From positions 709,501 to 773,500 of the forward strand of contig NZ_CP147246.1 in the NCBI RefSeq assembly GCF_002174455.2: 64,000 nucleotides of DNA. Direction: 5' to 3'. Positions within the stretch are counted from its first letter, which is position 1. The number at the start of each line of letters is the position of its first letter. The position numbers and the translations under genes were made by a program. The notes below the pieces were generated by a model. That model was not told the origin of the DNA. It ran no database searches and saw only the letters and a program-made list of their open reading frames with translations. Below, one piece after another: positions 46,560 to 54,414 of this stretch. The DNA is from Enterococcus sp. 9D6_DIV0238 (GTDB taxonomy: Bacteria; Bacillota; Bacilli; Lactobacillales; Enterococcaceae).

Positions 46560-47519
46560 ATGAAACCACCTAGATTAAAAAAAGGGGATCAGATTCGTGT
46601 TGTTGCCCCCTCTAGCAGCTTTGCCCGTTTAAATGATTTCGGGATCAACCTAGCAGAAAAGAAATTGACCGAATTAGGCTTTATTGTCACATATGCTGAG
46701 CATACGAATGAAGAAGATGTCCTAGGCTCTTCCTCTATTTTGAGCCGTGTCAAAGATTTACATGAAGCCTTTTTAGATCCTGATGTGAAAGGTATTTTAA
46801 CGGCGATCGGCGGTTTTAACAGCAATGAGCTTTTACCTTATATCGACTTTGAATTGATTAAACGCCACCCAAAAGTGCTTTGCGGTTATAGCGACATTAC
46901 TGCCTTATGTAATGCGATCACGACGAAGACTGGCCTTTTGACCTATGTTGGTCCTCATTTTTCTAGTTTCCAAATGGATGAGCTGCAAGACTATCAGACA
47001 GAAAATTTTGAATTAGCAACCATGAAAGAAGAAGCTTTTGACGTTCGTGCATCGAAATCTTGGAGTCAAGATGAATGGTATTTGCCTCAGCCTAAAAGAG
47101 AGCTGCATAGAAATCAATGGAAGGTTTATAGCCAATCGACACCTGTCACAGGCGTCTGTTACGGCGGAAACTTAGGAACGTTTCAACTACTATTCGGTAC
47201 GTCGTTTCTTCCAGAGCTTGAACAATCGATTTTATTTGTAGAAAATGCAGAAGAGAATGATTACCATGACTTTGCACGTGGTTTAGCCTCTTTACTTCAA
47301 GTAGTAAGACATCCAAAAGCATTATTGATTGGACGTTTCCCAAAAGAAACTGACATGACAGAAGAACGTCTTTTAGCTATCTTAGGTAAGTATCCTTTGT
47401 TAAAGGAAATACCAGTGATCTATGATATGAATTTCGGGCATACACAACCGATCTTTACTATCCCGATCGGTGATCGTGTGACCGTTGACACTACAACAAA
47501 ACAATTGACCTTTTTTTAA
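46560..47519 (+). CDS. Peptidase family S66 (LD-carboxypeptidase / MccF-like)
   Basis: A 319-residue S66 serine peptidase. The nucleophile Ser111 lies in VLCGYSDITAL, and the Glu-His partners in LFVENAEE and NFGHTQPIF. LdcA enzymes trim the terminal D-Ala from muropeptide tetrapeptides during recycling; MccF relatives inactivate microcin C-like peptide nucleotides. The two cannot be separated from sequence by eye, but the YGGNLGTFQLL and NEL segments resemble the MccF-like branch common in Firmicutes. Monocistronic, divergent from walR. Confidence 0.88.
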   Translation: MKPPRLKKGDQIRVVAPSSSFARLNDFGINLAEKKLTELGFIVTYAEHTNEEDVLGSSSILSRVKDLHEAFLDPDVKGILTAIGGFNSNELLPYIDFELIKRHPKVLCGYSDITALCNAITTKTGLLTYVGPHFSSFQMDELQDYQTENFELATMKEEAFDVRASKSWSQDEWYLPQPKRELHRNQWKVYSQSTPVTGVCYGGNLGTFQLLFGTSFLPELEQSILFVENAEENDYHDFARGLASLLQVVRHPKALLIGRFPKETDMTEERLLAILGKYPLLKEIPVIYDMNFGHTQPIFTIPIGDRVTVDTTTKQLTFF

Positions 47520-47521
47520 CA

Positions 47522-47577
47522 ATAAAATCCACTGCCGATTTCTGCTACCGAATGAAATCGACGGTGGATTTTTATTG
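47522..47577. terminator. Terminator shared by the S66 gene and the MerR gene
   Basis: AAATCCACTGCCGATTTC and GAAATCGACGGTGGATTT are nearly perfect complements around 11 bases, with T-rich flanks on both strands. Confidence 0.88.
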
Positions 47578-47946
47578 GTTGTACTTCTCTTCCAGCTCCT
47601 CATATAAAGAAATTTTATCGTCCAGTAAATGTAAGTGATTTCGAACTTTTTCATATTCAGCTAGAATCTTTGAGCGATGCTTCAGCAATAATTCTTTTCG
47701 GGCTGTGATCGTAGCATCACCTATTTTCCTTAGTTGTGTATATGTCTTGATTTCCTTTAAAGAAATTCCAGTGTTTTTTAACTTGATGATGAATGTAGCC
47801 CATTCAATATCTTCTTTACCATACAGTCGATAATTATGTTCATCTCTAAATGGTTCAATCAATCCTTCTTTTTCATAATAACGTAGTGTATGCTCACTAA
47901 AGCCGATTTTTTTAGCAAATTCACTGATCGTATAAATATCTAGCAC
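47572..47946 (-). CDS. MerR-family transcriptional regulator
   Basis: A 124-residue MerR protein: winged helix (1-70; ISEFAKKIGFSEHTLRYYEKEGLIEP) and a dimerisation coiled coil (80-120). There are no Cys residues in the C-terminal part, so it is not a classical metal sensor; it resembles the small AdhR/NmlR-like subgroup. It is divergent from an SDR gene whose promoter has the 19-bp spacer and dyad expected of a MerR target. Confidence 0.92.
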   Translation of the reverse strand: MLDIYTISEFAKKIGFSEHTLRYYEKEGLIEPFRDEHNYRLYGKEDIEWATFIIKLKNTGISLKEIKTYTQLRKIGDATITARKELLLKHRSKILAEYEKVRNHLHLLDDKISLYEELEEKYNQ

Positions 47947-47963
47947 CTCCTTTTAAATTGTTC

Positions 47964-47994
47964 TTGCATTAGAGTCGTCTCTAAACCCTATACT
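47964..47994 (+). promoter_or_regulatory. MerR-type promoter and operator of the SDR gene
   Basis: TTGCAT (47964-47969) and TATACT (47989-47994) have a 19-base spacer containing the perfect dyad TTAGAG-TCGT-CTCTAA (47969-47984). Long spacers with a central dyad are the hallmark of promoters twisted into activity by MerR proteins. Confidence 0.85.
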
Positions 47995-48032
47995 TTCATT
48001 GTACCACCAAAAAAATTTAGGAGGAAAAAAAG

Positions 48033-48800
48033 ATGAACTATGTTGTAATTACAGGAGCAAGCTCTGGTATCGGCTTAGAAGCCGCCAAAGCATTTGCTTC
48101 TTTAGGAAAAAATCTAATCTTGGTTGCTCGAAGAGAAACACGTCTCGATCAATTGAAGGCTGACATTCTGGCTGAACATCCTGAGCTGGATATCGTCCTC
48201 AAAGTGGTTGACTTATCTCAGCGTAAAGCTGTTTTTAGTCTATACGATCAATTGAAAAAGTATGAGATCGACACATGGATCAATAATGCAGGCTTTGGCT
48301 ATTATCACTCTGTTTCAAATCAGGATTTAGAAAAGGTCGATCAAATGCTGGCAGTCAATATTGAAGCTCTAACGATTCTTTCTACTCTTTTTGTAACTGA
48401 TCATGAAAATAAAGAACACGCACAGCTGATCAATATATCTTCAGCTGGAGGGTATAAAAATGTTCCTAATGCAGCTACTTACTGCGCATCAAAATTTTAC
48501 GTAAGTGCCTTCACTGAAGGGATCGCTTTAGAATTAGAACGAAAAGGAGCCCCGCTTCGAGCCAAAGTTCTCGCTCCTGCTGCGACAGAAACTGAATTTG
48601 CTCAAATCGCCAATGACTCGAAAACCTATGACTACTCAAAGGCTTTTTCTATGTATCATACATCCAAAGAAATGGCACAATTTTTATTGATTCTTTATCA
48701 TAGTCAGGAAGTTGTCGGTGCAGTTGATCGCGATACGTTTCAGTTTCAATTATCAGGTCCATTGTTTGCACACTATCAATCAGGCATGAAAAATATGTAA
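48033..48800 (+). CDS. Short-chain dehydrogenase/reductase
   Basis: A 255-residue classical SDR with the NAD(P)-binding TGASSGIG, the NNAG segment (WINNAGFGYY), and the catalytic ISSAGG/YCASKF (Ser and Tyr-x3-Lys). The Arg after the first strand (ARRETR) favours NADP(H). It resembles DltE/YqjQ-like SDRs; the substrate is not known. It is the probable target of the divergent MerR regulator, preceded by AGGAGG. Confidence 0.9.
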   Translation: MNYVVITGASSGIGLEAAKAFASLGKNLILVARRETRLDQLKADILAEHPELDIVLKVVDLSQRKAVFSLYDQLKKYEIDTWINNAGFGYYHSVSNQDLEKVDQMLAVNIEALTILSTLFVTDHENKEHAQLINISSAGGYKNVPNAATYCASKFYVSAFTEGIALELERKGAPLRAKVLAPAATETEFAQIANDSKTYDYSKAFSMYHTSKEMAQFLLILYHSQEVVGAVDRDTFQFQLSGPLFAHYQSGMKNM

Positions 48801-48802
48801 AC

Positions 48803-48843
48803 AAAAAACAGTCTAACGATGTTCGATCGCTAGACTGTTTTTC
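48803..48843. terminator. Terminator between the SDR and aquaporin genes
   Basis: AAAACAGTCTA and TAGACTGTTTTT arms with partly paired CGATGTTCGATCG inside; both flanks are suited to convergent genes. Confidence 0.85.
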
Positions 48844-48845
48844 AT

Positions 48846-49511
48846 TTATGCTTCTGTATCAAGCAAGTACTTAGCAACTAATGCTGCAAGCGCGCCACCA
48901 ATCAGAGGAGCTACGATAAATACCCAAAGTTGAGATAAAGCATCTCCACCAACAAAGATCGCTGGTCCTAAACTTCTTGCTGGATTCACAGATGTTCCTG
49001 TTAATGGAATACCCACTAAATGAATCATTGTTAAAGTCAAACCAATAACAACTCCTGCAAGTTTGGCATTGCCTTTTTTAGCACTTGTAACGGTCATGAT
49101 CACTAAAACAAAAATAAATGTTAAAATAATTTCTACTAGTAATGCACCGACAGCACTTAAATCACCAAAACCATTTTGACCAAGGCTTGTTGTTTCATAT
49201 CCTGCTGCATTTAAGATAGACAATAATGTAAATGAAGCAAGGATCGCTCCCACAACTTGCCCTACGATGTAGTAAATGAATTCCATTGAAGAAATTCGTT
49301 TATTGATCCACATTCCTAATGAAACAGCTGGATTTAAATGTGCACCAGAAACAGTCCCAATACTGTAAGCCGCTGCAATGATCGTTAACCCAAATGCCAA
49401 AGCGATTCCAGTTGTACCGATTCCTTCCATACCATTTCCTAAAACGGCAGTTGCGGTACCAAAGAAAACTAAAATGAATGTTCCAAGACATTCTGCAATT
49501 GCTTTTTTCAT
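48846..49511 (-). CDS. aqpZ: MIP family channel, aquaporin Z type
   Basis: A 221-residue six-helix channel with both NPA boxes (GAHLNPAVS and GTSVNPARS). The His in MIHLVGIP and the Arg after the second NPA match the narrow water-selective filter of AqpZ rather than glycerol facilitators, and no extended loop typical of GlpF is present. The start is ATG 49511 behind AAGGGAGGAAAAG. Monocistronic; a 14-bp palindrome ATGAAAT/ATTTCAT lies at 49559-49572. Confidence 0.88.
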   Translation of the reverse strand: MKKAIAECLGTFILVFFGTATAVLGNGMEGIGTTGIALAFGLTIIAAAYSIGTVSGAHLNPAVSLGMWINKRISSMEFIYYIVGQVVGAILASFTLLSILNAAGYETTSLGQNGFGDLSAVGALLVEIILTFIFVLVIMTVTSAKKGNAKLAGVVIGLTLTMIHLVGIPLTGTSVNPARSLGPAIFVGGDALSQLWVFIVAPLIGGALAALVAKYLLDTEA

Positions 49512-49708
49512 AACTTTTCCTCCCTTAATTATGTTCATTATTACATTATCACAAAAAATGAAATATTTCATGATAGTTTCAATTAGATTTCAAAAAAAGA
49601 GTCATGAGTAAAAAGAAATATAATTGATAAACATAATCATAAAAGGAATATAAAAAAAATACCAACATTAGGCACTGCAATACGTGCATAAATGTTGGTA
49701 TTTATTAA

Positions 49709-50566
49709 TCAATCTAACAATTGAATACCGATCCCTAAAAGTCCTGGTCCAGTATGAACAACTAAAGCTGGACTGATCGTCCCAAAATAGATTTTTTCAG
49801 CTTGTGGAAAATTCACTTGCAGCTTTTCATAAAACTGTTCTGCTTCTTCCACTGCTTGCCCTTGAGCTACTGCCAGCACAAATTTTTTATGCTCTCCAAT
49901 AAATGATTTGACCAGCTCAAATGTTTTATCCAAGCTTTTCTTTCTACCTCGTGCTTTCGCAACTGTATGGTAGATTCCTTCTTCATTACAGGAAATAATT
50001 GGATTCAGCTTTAAAGCATTTCCAAGAATAGAAGCCACTAAACCGATTCTTCCACCTTTTTGTAAATACTCCAATGTTGCTACGTTGAAGAAAACTTTCG
50101 CTTTTTGAACATTTTTTGAGATCGCATCTATAAGTTCTTCCCATGTTGCTCCAGCATCAATCAATTTTGCGGCTTCGATCGCTTGTAGGCCGCTGCCAAT
50201 TCCAATATTTTTTGTATCTAAAACGAATGTCTCCAAATCTTCTATATCTTCACCGATCAGCCTAACAACATTAAATGTTCCACTTAACCCACTCGAAATA
50301 GTGACTGCTAAAACTTTTTCATAGCCATCCGCTTTGATTTGCTCAAAAATTTTTGTAATCGTTTCTCCATCAGGTAATGATGTGCTTGGAATTTCTATTG
50401 GTAAACGTTCATAGACTTCTTCCGGTGTGATATCCACTTTGTCCGTATAAATTCGATCTTTATAAATGATTTGTAATGGAATCATATACATGCCGTATTG
50501 TTCGATCAGCTCCTGCGGTACATCTGTCCCTGAATCAACTAATAAAGCGATTTTCTCTTTATTCAT
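49709..50566 (-). CDS. DegV family fatty-acid-binding protein
   Basis: A 285-residue DegV protein with ALLVDSGTDVPQEL, PDGETITKIFEQIKADGYEKVLAVTISSGLSGTFN and the C-terminal HTGPGLLGIGIQLLD. Family members (FakB) bind fatty acids and present them to FakA kinase for incorporation into phospholipid. The start ATG 50566 overlaps the DUF1836 stop (TATGAATAA), so the two are translationally coupled. Confidence 0.92.
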   Translation of the reverse strand: MNKEKIALLVDSGTDVPQELIEQYGMYMIPLQIIYKDRIYTDKVDITPEEVYERLPIEIPSTSLPDGETITKIFEQIKADGYEKVLAVTISSGLSGTFNVVRLIGEDIEDLETFVLDTKNIGIGSGLQAIEAAKLIDAGATWEELIDAISKNVQKAKVFFNVATLEYLQKGGRIGLVASILGNALKLNPIISCNEEGIYHTVAKARGRKKSLDKTFELVKSFIGEHKKFVLAVAQGQAVEEAEQFYEKLQVNFPQAEKIYFGTISPALVVHTGPGLLGIGIQLLD

Positions 50567-51128
50567 AGGTTTGTTCTCCATTTTCTTCTAAATATTTTTG
50601 TTCTAATTCAATGACTTTTTCAGTAAATAGTTTCGTTGCAAAGGACAATGTTGCCCCTTTTACAGCTAAATAGTCCACTGTGATCGGCTGATCAAAAGCT
50701 GCGATCGGCTGCTTCCCTATCGCTTGAGAAATGACCACGGCCAGTGCCGCTTCTTGCTCATCACAAAAAAGATCATAAGCTTCTCTAATCCCAACTGCGG
50801 AACCCTGATAGAGAATTCCTTGTTTGATTTCCGGAATAGTCAAGACCTGTTTTAATAAAGTGATAGCAATCAGAAAAGCTAAATGCTTTTGATTGTAACG
50901 TTTTTTCTGGGGCGCTGGAATCAGTCCTAGTTTGACATAATTATTGACCATCGATGAGGTCAGCAATGTGTGTTTTTCTTTCAAAATAATGGGCGATAAA
51001 TAGCGTTCTACCAATGTGATCACCTGGTCCATATACAGGTCTATCTCTGGTAATTCATGCCACCTTGGCAAATGAACATCCACTAATTCTTCTCCCCATG
51101 TTTGTAAAGAAGATTTTATGTTATTCAC
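50559..51128 (-). CDS. DUF1836 protein, putative DNA-binding regulator
   Basis: A 189-residue protein with a MerR-like helix-turn-helix (about 55-95: LLTSSMVNNYVKLGLIPAPQKKRYNQKHLAFL), the defining feature of DUF1836. It is the first gene of a two-gene unit with degV. A 29-base palindrome overlaps the -35 box of its promoter, which suggests it is itself the repressor. No member of this family has an established role that I can name. Confidence 0.85.
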   Translation of the reverse strand: MNNIKSSLQTWGEELVDVHLPRWHELPEIDLYMDQVITLVERYLSPIILKEKHTLLTSSMVNNYVKLGLIPAPQKKRYNQKHLAFLIAITLLKQVLTIPEIKQGILYQGSAVGIREAYDLFCDEQEAALAVVISQAIGKQPIAAFDQPITVDYLAVKGATLSFATKLFTEKVIELEQKYLEENGEQTYE

Positions 51129-51155
51129 ATTATTCCTCCTTCTTATTACAAAAAC

Positions 51156-51184
51156 AGTTTAACATTATTTTAAAAAACATTCAA
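51156..51184 (-). promoter_or_regulatory. Promoter of the DUF1836-degV unit
   Basis: TTGAAT (51179-51184) and TAAACT (51156-51161) are 17 bases apart on the minus strand. Confidence 0.75.
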
Positions 51185-51208
51185 TCTAGTTATCATAACT
51201 AGATTGAA
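51180..51208. promoter_or_regulatory. 29-base perfect palindromic operator
   Basis: TTCAATCTAGTTAT (51180-51193), one central base, and ATAACTAGATTGAA (51195-51208) are exact complements. The left end overlaps the -35 box of the DUF1836 promoter. No T run follows on either strand. Confidence 0.75.
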
Positions 51209-51212
51209 AATA

Positions 51213-51262
51213 ATAAAAAAAAGTGACTGGGACAAAACTCTGCGAGTCAAATCCCGGTCACC
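51213..51262 (-). terminator. Terminator downstream of the MarR gene
   Basis: GTGACCGGGA and TCCCAGTCAC on the minus strand are followed by eight T. It lies 235 bases beyond the MarR stop, so an untranslated region containing other repeats is transcribed first. Confidence 0.75.
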
Positions 51263-51293
51263 TGTAATCCAGATAAACGGTGAGAGCAGAAGC

Positions 51294-51371
51294 AATCCCT
51301 TCGGAAATAAGCTAGAATTCACAAAAATTTGCAAAACAATTTTCGTGAATTCTTTGTTATTTCTCGGGATT
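51294..51371. repeat. 78-base long imperfect palindrome
   Basis: AATCCC/GGGATT, GGAAATAA/TTATTTCT, GAATTCAC/GTGAATTC and AAAATT/AATTTT pair in register around a central TGCAAAAC. It lacks a T run and lies between two transcription units. Confidence 0.7.
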
Positions 51372-51402
51372 AAATACGTCTGTCTCAACCTCTTCTAATT
51401 CC

Positions 51403-51446
51403 TACTAAATAGCGGTCAAAAAAATCAGGTTCTTCAACAATCTCAC
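51403..51446. repeat. Fragment of intergenic hairpin repeat (family 2)
   Basis: TAGCGGTCAAAA, TCAGGTTCTTC and CAATCTCAC align with the left arm of 59147-59180; the right arm is missing. Confidence 0.55.
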
Positions 51447-51497
51447 TATAACCTAAACGCCTTTCATTTCATCTTTCTTCCCGTCTTTTGCTAATTA

Positions 51498-52127
51498 TTA
51501 AAAATCGTTAAAGCCGTCGTCTTCTCCATCATGTGTAAAAGGATTGAAACTGAATTTATCTCTTTTTGGAAAGCCGTTTGGATTAAAGTCACTATGAGGA
51601 TCAAACCGTTCTGCATTTGTTGGATCGACTTTTCCAAAGCTACCAAGTCCCCGACCAGGACCGCGATGCATATGAGGACCGCCAAATCCTCTTTCCTCTT
51701 CTGGAATTTCTGCTTCTAAAGCTCCTAGAAGTTTATCCATAATAATTTTGAAAGATGCTTGTTCTTCCTCTGACAAAACATCAAAAATCGTTTCTTCCTC
51801 ACTTCGACTATTATCTGCAGCAGTCATCCCTGCTTCTGTAAGTCGAATAACCATGACACGTCGGTCACTTTCAAGCGGTTCACGATCGATATAGCCTTTT
51901 TTCTCTAATTTTCCTAGCAGCTCACCTAACGATTGGGGACGCATATCTAATAAATAAGACAATTCTTTTTGAGTTGTTTCAGGTTTCAATTTTAACAAAT
52001 TCAACACACGCCCCTGACCTCTATGAGGGTTACCAAATGGTCCGTGATCTCTCCGACGTTTCATAAAATACCGCTGCATCATTGCTTGTAATCTTAGAAA
52101 CTCTTCCATCAATGTTTGTTCTTCCAT
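51498..52127 (-). CDS. MarR-family transcriptional regulator
   Basis: A 209-residue MarR protein with the winged helix at about 45-105 (TTQKELSYLLDMRPQSLGELLGKLEKKGYI, DRRVMVIRLTEAG). Residues 145-209 form an unusual Gly/His/Pro/Phe-rich tail (GFGGPHMHRGPGRGLGSF) not part of the MarR fold. The start is ATG 52127 behind GGAGGAATCAATT. Two operator copies in its own promoter indicate autorepression. No transporter or enzyme gene is in the same unit, so the regulated function is unknown. Confidence 0.9.
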   Translation of the reverse strand: MEEQTLMEEFLRLQAMMQRYFMKRRRDHGPFGNPHRGQGRVLNLLKLKPETTQKELSYLLDMRPQSLGELLGKLEKKGYIDREPLESDRRVMVIRLTEAGMTAADNSRSEEETIFDVLSEEEQASFKIIMDKLLGALEAEIPEEERGFGGPHMHRGPGRGLGSFGKVDPTNAERFDPHSDFNPNGFPKRDKFSFNPFTHDGEDDGFNDF

Positions 52128-52154
52128 AATTGATTCCTCCATAAAAATAGTTAT

Positions 52155-52203
52155 ATATCAGGTACCTGAATTATATTATAAAGGTACCTGATATAAATGT
52201 CAA
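52155..52203 (-). promoter_or_regulatory. Autoregulated MarR promoter with two operators
   Basis: TTGACA (52198-52203) and TATAAT (52175-52180) are 17 bases apart. ATATCAGGTACCT (52155-52167) and AGGTACCTGATAT (52182-52194) are exact inverted repeats; each contains the palindrome AGGTACCT, one inside the spacer and one just after the -10. Confidence 0.9.
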
Positions 52204-52249
52204 GAGTTTAAATGAATCTATTGTAAATCGACATCGACAGCTACCTGTA

Positions 52250-52288
52250 TAAAAAAAATTCGGAGATTACTTTCGCAGCAATCTCCGA
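52250..52288 (-). terminator. Terminator after the TIGR01906 gene
   Basis: CGGAGATT and AATCTCCG pair around 11 bases; the minus strand continues AATTTTTTTT. Confidence 0.88.
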
Positions 52289-52300
52289 TGATCATAACGA

Positions 52301-52948
52301 TCATATTTTTTTGAGTTCACGTTTACCAATGATTATCCCGATCAAGAAAAATACTTCCAACAAGATAAAAAATAGAATAAAGCTATGCATGAAAAATTCT
52401 TCTGGTAAGACATTTATGATCGGATCTGTTGCTGGATCAAACAACCAATCATCATTGTTAAAAAAGACACCATGAAAAGCCACAAAAAACTGATCAAAGC
52501 CAATCGCCATCAATAGGCCAAAGAATACTGGAATGATCATCCCCCATTGAAAAGGTCGAATCAAACGCCATAATCTTTTTACTTTGAACAAACGATAAAT
52601 AAACAAGCTGCTTGGAATGATCGTCACAAGCAAGACTCCATAGCATAAGAGAAAAAGCCGCTTGACTTCATAAAAATGAAAAGCTCCGCTTGCAGAAACT
52701 GGAAAGTCAGAGAGCTGTAATGTTTGGTTCCAAGGATTGTTCAAATAAGACATCAACTGACCAAAATTCTTTAAAAGTTCCGATTGACTGATCGTTACTT
52801 GATCAAGTATATTCAACGCTTTGATGTCCCAAACATAAAGCGGTCTAAAATTGATCGTCAATGTGATACTCAAGGAAAGGATCGTTAAAATCACACATAG
52901 AATCCCCAAGCGTTCCAGCCAAATCCAGCTGGTTTCCTTTCTCCTCAT
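52301..52948 (-). CDS. TIGR01906 family integral membrane protein
   Basis: A 215-residue protein with about five membrane helices, including the extended loop FHGVFFNNDDWLFDPATDPIINVLPEEFF that defines TIGR01906. It is found almost only in Firmicutes beside a NagD-like phosphatase, as here. I use ATG 52948, directly after the upstream TGA, implying translational coupling; ATG 52966 is possible. Function unknown. Confidence 0.88.
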   Translation of the reverse strand: MRRKETSWIWLERLGILCVILTILSLSITLTINFRPLYVWDIKALNILDQVTISQSELLKNFGQLMSYLNNPWNQTLQLSDFPVSASGAFHFYEVKRLFLLCYGVLLVTIIPSSLFIYRLFKVKRLWRLIRPFQWGMIIPVFFGLLMAIGFDQFFVAFHGVFFNNDDWLFDPATDPIINVLPEEFFMHSFILFFILLEVFFLIGIIIGKRELKKI

Positions 52949-52949
52949 A

Positions 52950-53720
52950 TCAAAACGTCCATTCATCTAACGAATTTAAAATATACGTTGGTTTTGCTGG
53001 TAGATCAGGAACAGCTTCTTTTGGAGTAAAACCTGATAACACAAGTAAGCTATCGATGCCATTTTGAAGACCTGACTGAATATCTGTTTCATAGTTGTCA
53101 CCAACCATGATCACTTCTTCTTTCTCAAGCCCCAATACTTTCAGTGACTCATTCATAATGATCTTATTTGGTTTACCGATCATAATCGGTGTCGTTTGGG
53201 TAGCTGTAGCAACCAATGAAATAAATGAGCCTGCTCCAGGTAATAAACCACGTTCTGTCGGGATACTTTTATCCGGATTTGTTCCTATAAAGACAGCACC
53301 ATTTCGAATAGCAAGTGCAGCGATAGCAAATTTTTCATAGGTAATTTCAGTATCCAACCCAACAATTACATAATCTGGTGTTTTTTCATCCCAGATAAAT
53401 CCAGCTACTAAAATCAAATCAACTAAGCCTGATTCTCCGATGACGTAGACTCGCTGACCTTTTTTCTGCTCCTTCATATAATCGATCGTCGCAAGACTAG
53501 CCGTATAGACTGTTTCGATCGGCACATGAATATCGAATTCCTGTGCTAATCGATCTACGACCGCTTGTGGTGCTTTTGTTGTATTGTTTGTGACGAAAAG
53601 AAATGGTAAGTTTAGCTCTTGTAATCGTTCTACAAAACGTTTACCGGCTGGGATCACTTCTTTTCCAAGATAAATCGTACCATCTAAATCAATTAAATAG
53701 CCTTTGTAATGTTTTTCCAC
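52950..53720 (-). CDS. HAD-IIA phosphatase (NagD-like, TIGR01457)
   Basis: A 256-residue HAD hydrolase with DLDGTIYLG (nucleophile and acid Asp), FVTNNTTKAP, and MVGDNYETDI. Type IIA cap members such as NagD and AraL dephosphorylate small sugar or nucleotide phosphates. It follows the YutD gene by six bases and is coupled to the TIGR01906 gene, a standard Firmicutes cluster. Confidence 0.93.
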   Translation of the reverse strand: MEKHYKGYLIDLDGTIYLGKEVIPAGKRFVERLQELNLPFLFVTNNTTKAPQAVVDRLAQEFDIHVPIETVYTASLATIDYMKEQKKGQRVYVIGESGLVDLILVAGFIWDEKTPDYVIVGLDTEITYEKFAIAALAIRNGAVFIGTNPDKSIPTERGLLPGAGSFISLVATATQTTPIMIGKPNKIIMNESLKVLGLEKEEVIMVGDNYETDIQSGLQNGIDSLLVLSGFTPKEAVPDLPAKPTYILNSLDEWTF

Positions 53721-53726
53721 AAATGA

Positions 53727-54380
53727 TTACTCCTCACGTTGACGAATCGTAAATGAACGGCCTTGACTGCCTGTACTTTCTTGTTTACCGACCGTTGTTT
53801 TTTTCTGTTCATTTTCTTTACGGTTTTTGATCACTGGTTTGGTTTTATTTGGCACTGGTGTGCGTTTTTCTTCTGTATGTGCCTGATTTTTATTTGCAGG
53901 TTTTTTATTGTTCTTTTTACGACGTGTTTGTTGTTTTTCTCTTTTTCCGCCGATGCGTTCGATCACAAAATAAGCGCAGCCGAAATTGCAATACTCATAA
54001 AGATAATCCTCTAAGGTATCGATGCGCTGCTCTGGTGCAGCTTTACGATTTGAATCACTAAAGAACCCTTTTAATCGTAGCTGATCATAGCCCCAATCGC
54101 CAACGATATAGTCATATTTTGACAAAACATCACTGAATCGTTCACCTAAACGCTCACTGTCAAACGCTTCACGATGGTTCTTGACCAGTTGATATTGACG
54201 ATCTCCGATCGTTAAATGATCATCGTCGATAAGCGTCACGATCTCGCCTTTCTTCTTTTCTTTAACTGGTTCTTCTTTTATCTCTTCGAGAACTGCTGTA
54301 AGTTCATCGGTTAAGGTTGCTTCTTCTTTATGCTTTACCGGCTTTGCCGACTTGTATGGTTTCTTTGTTTTTTCTGTCAT
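53727..54380 (-). CDS. YutD family (DUF1027) protein with basic tail
   Basis: A 217-residue protein with the YutD core at about 50-140 (LVKNHREAFDSERLGERFSDVLSKYDYIVGDWGYDQLRLKGFF, YLYEYCNFGCAYFVIERI). The N-terminus (1-45) and a long Lys/Arg/Asn-rich C-terminus (145-217) are low complexity and much longer than in B. subtilis YutD, suggesting nucleic-acid or ribosome contact. Function unknown. It follows the nucleotidase gene by 34 bp. Confidence 0.88.
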   Translation of the reverse strand: MTEKTKKPYKSAKPVKHKEEATLTDELTAVLEEIKEEPVKEKKKGEIVTLIDDDHLTIGDRQYQLVKNHREAFDSERLGERFSDVLSKYDYIVGDWGYDQLRLKGFFSDSNRKAAPEQRIDTLEDYLYEYCNFGCAYFVIERIGGKREKQQTRRKKNNKKPANKNQAHTEEKRTPVPNKTKPVIKNRKENEQKKTTVGKQESTGSQGRSFTIRQREE

Positions 54381-54414
54381 ATTTACACCACCTGATTTTT
54401 ATTATACCTTGTTT

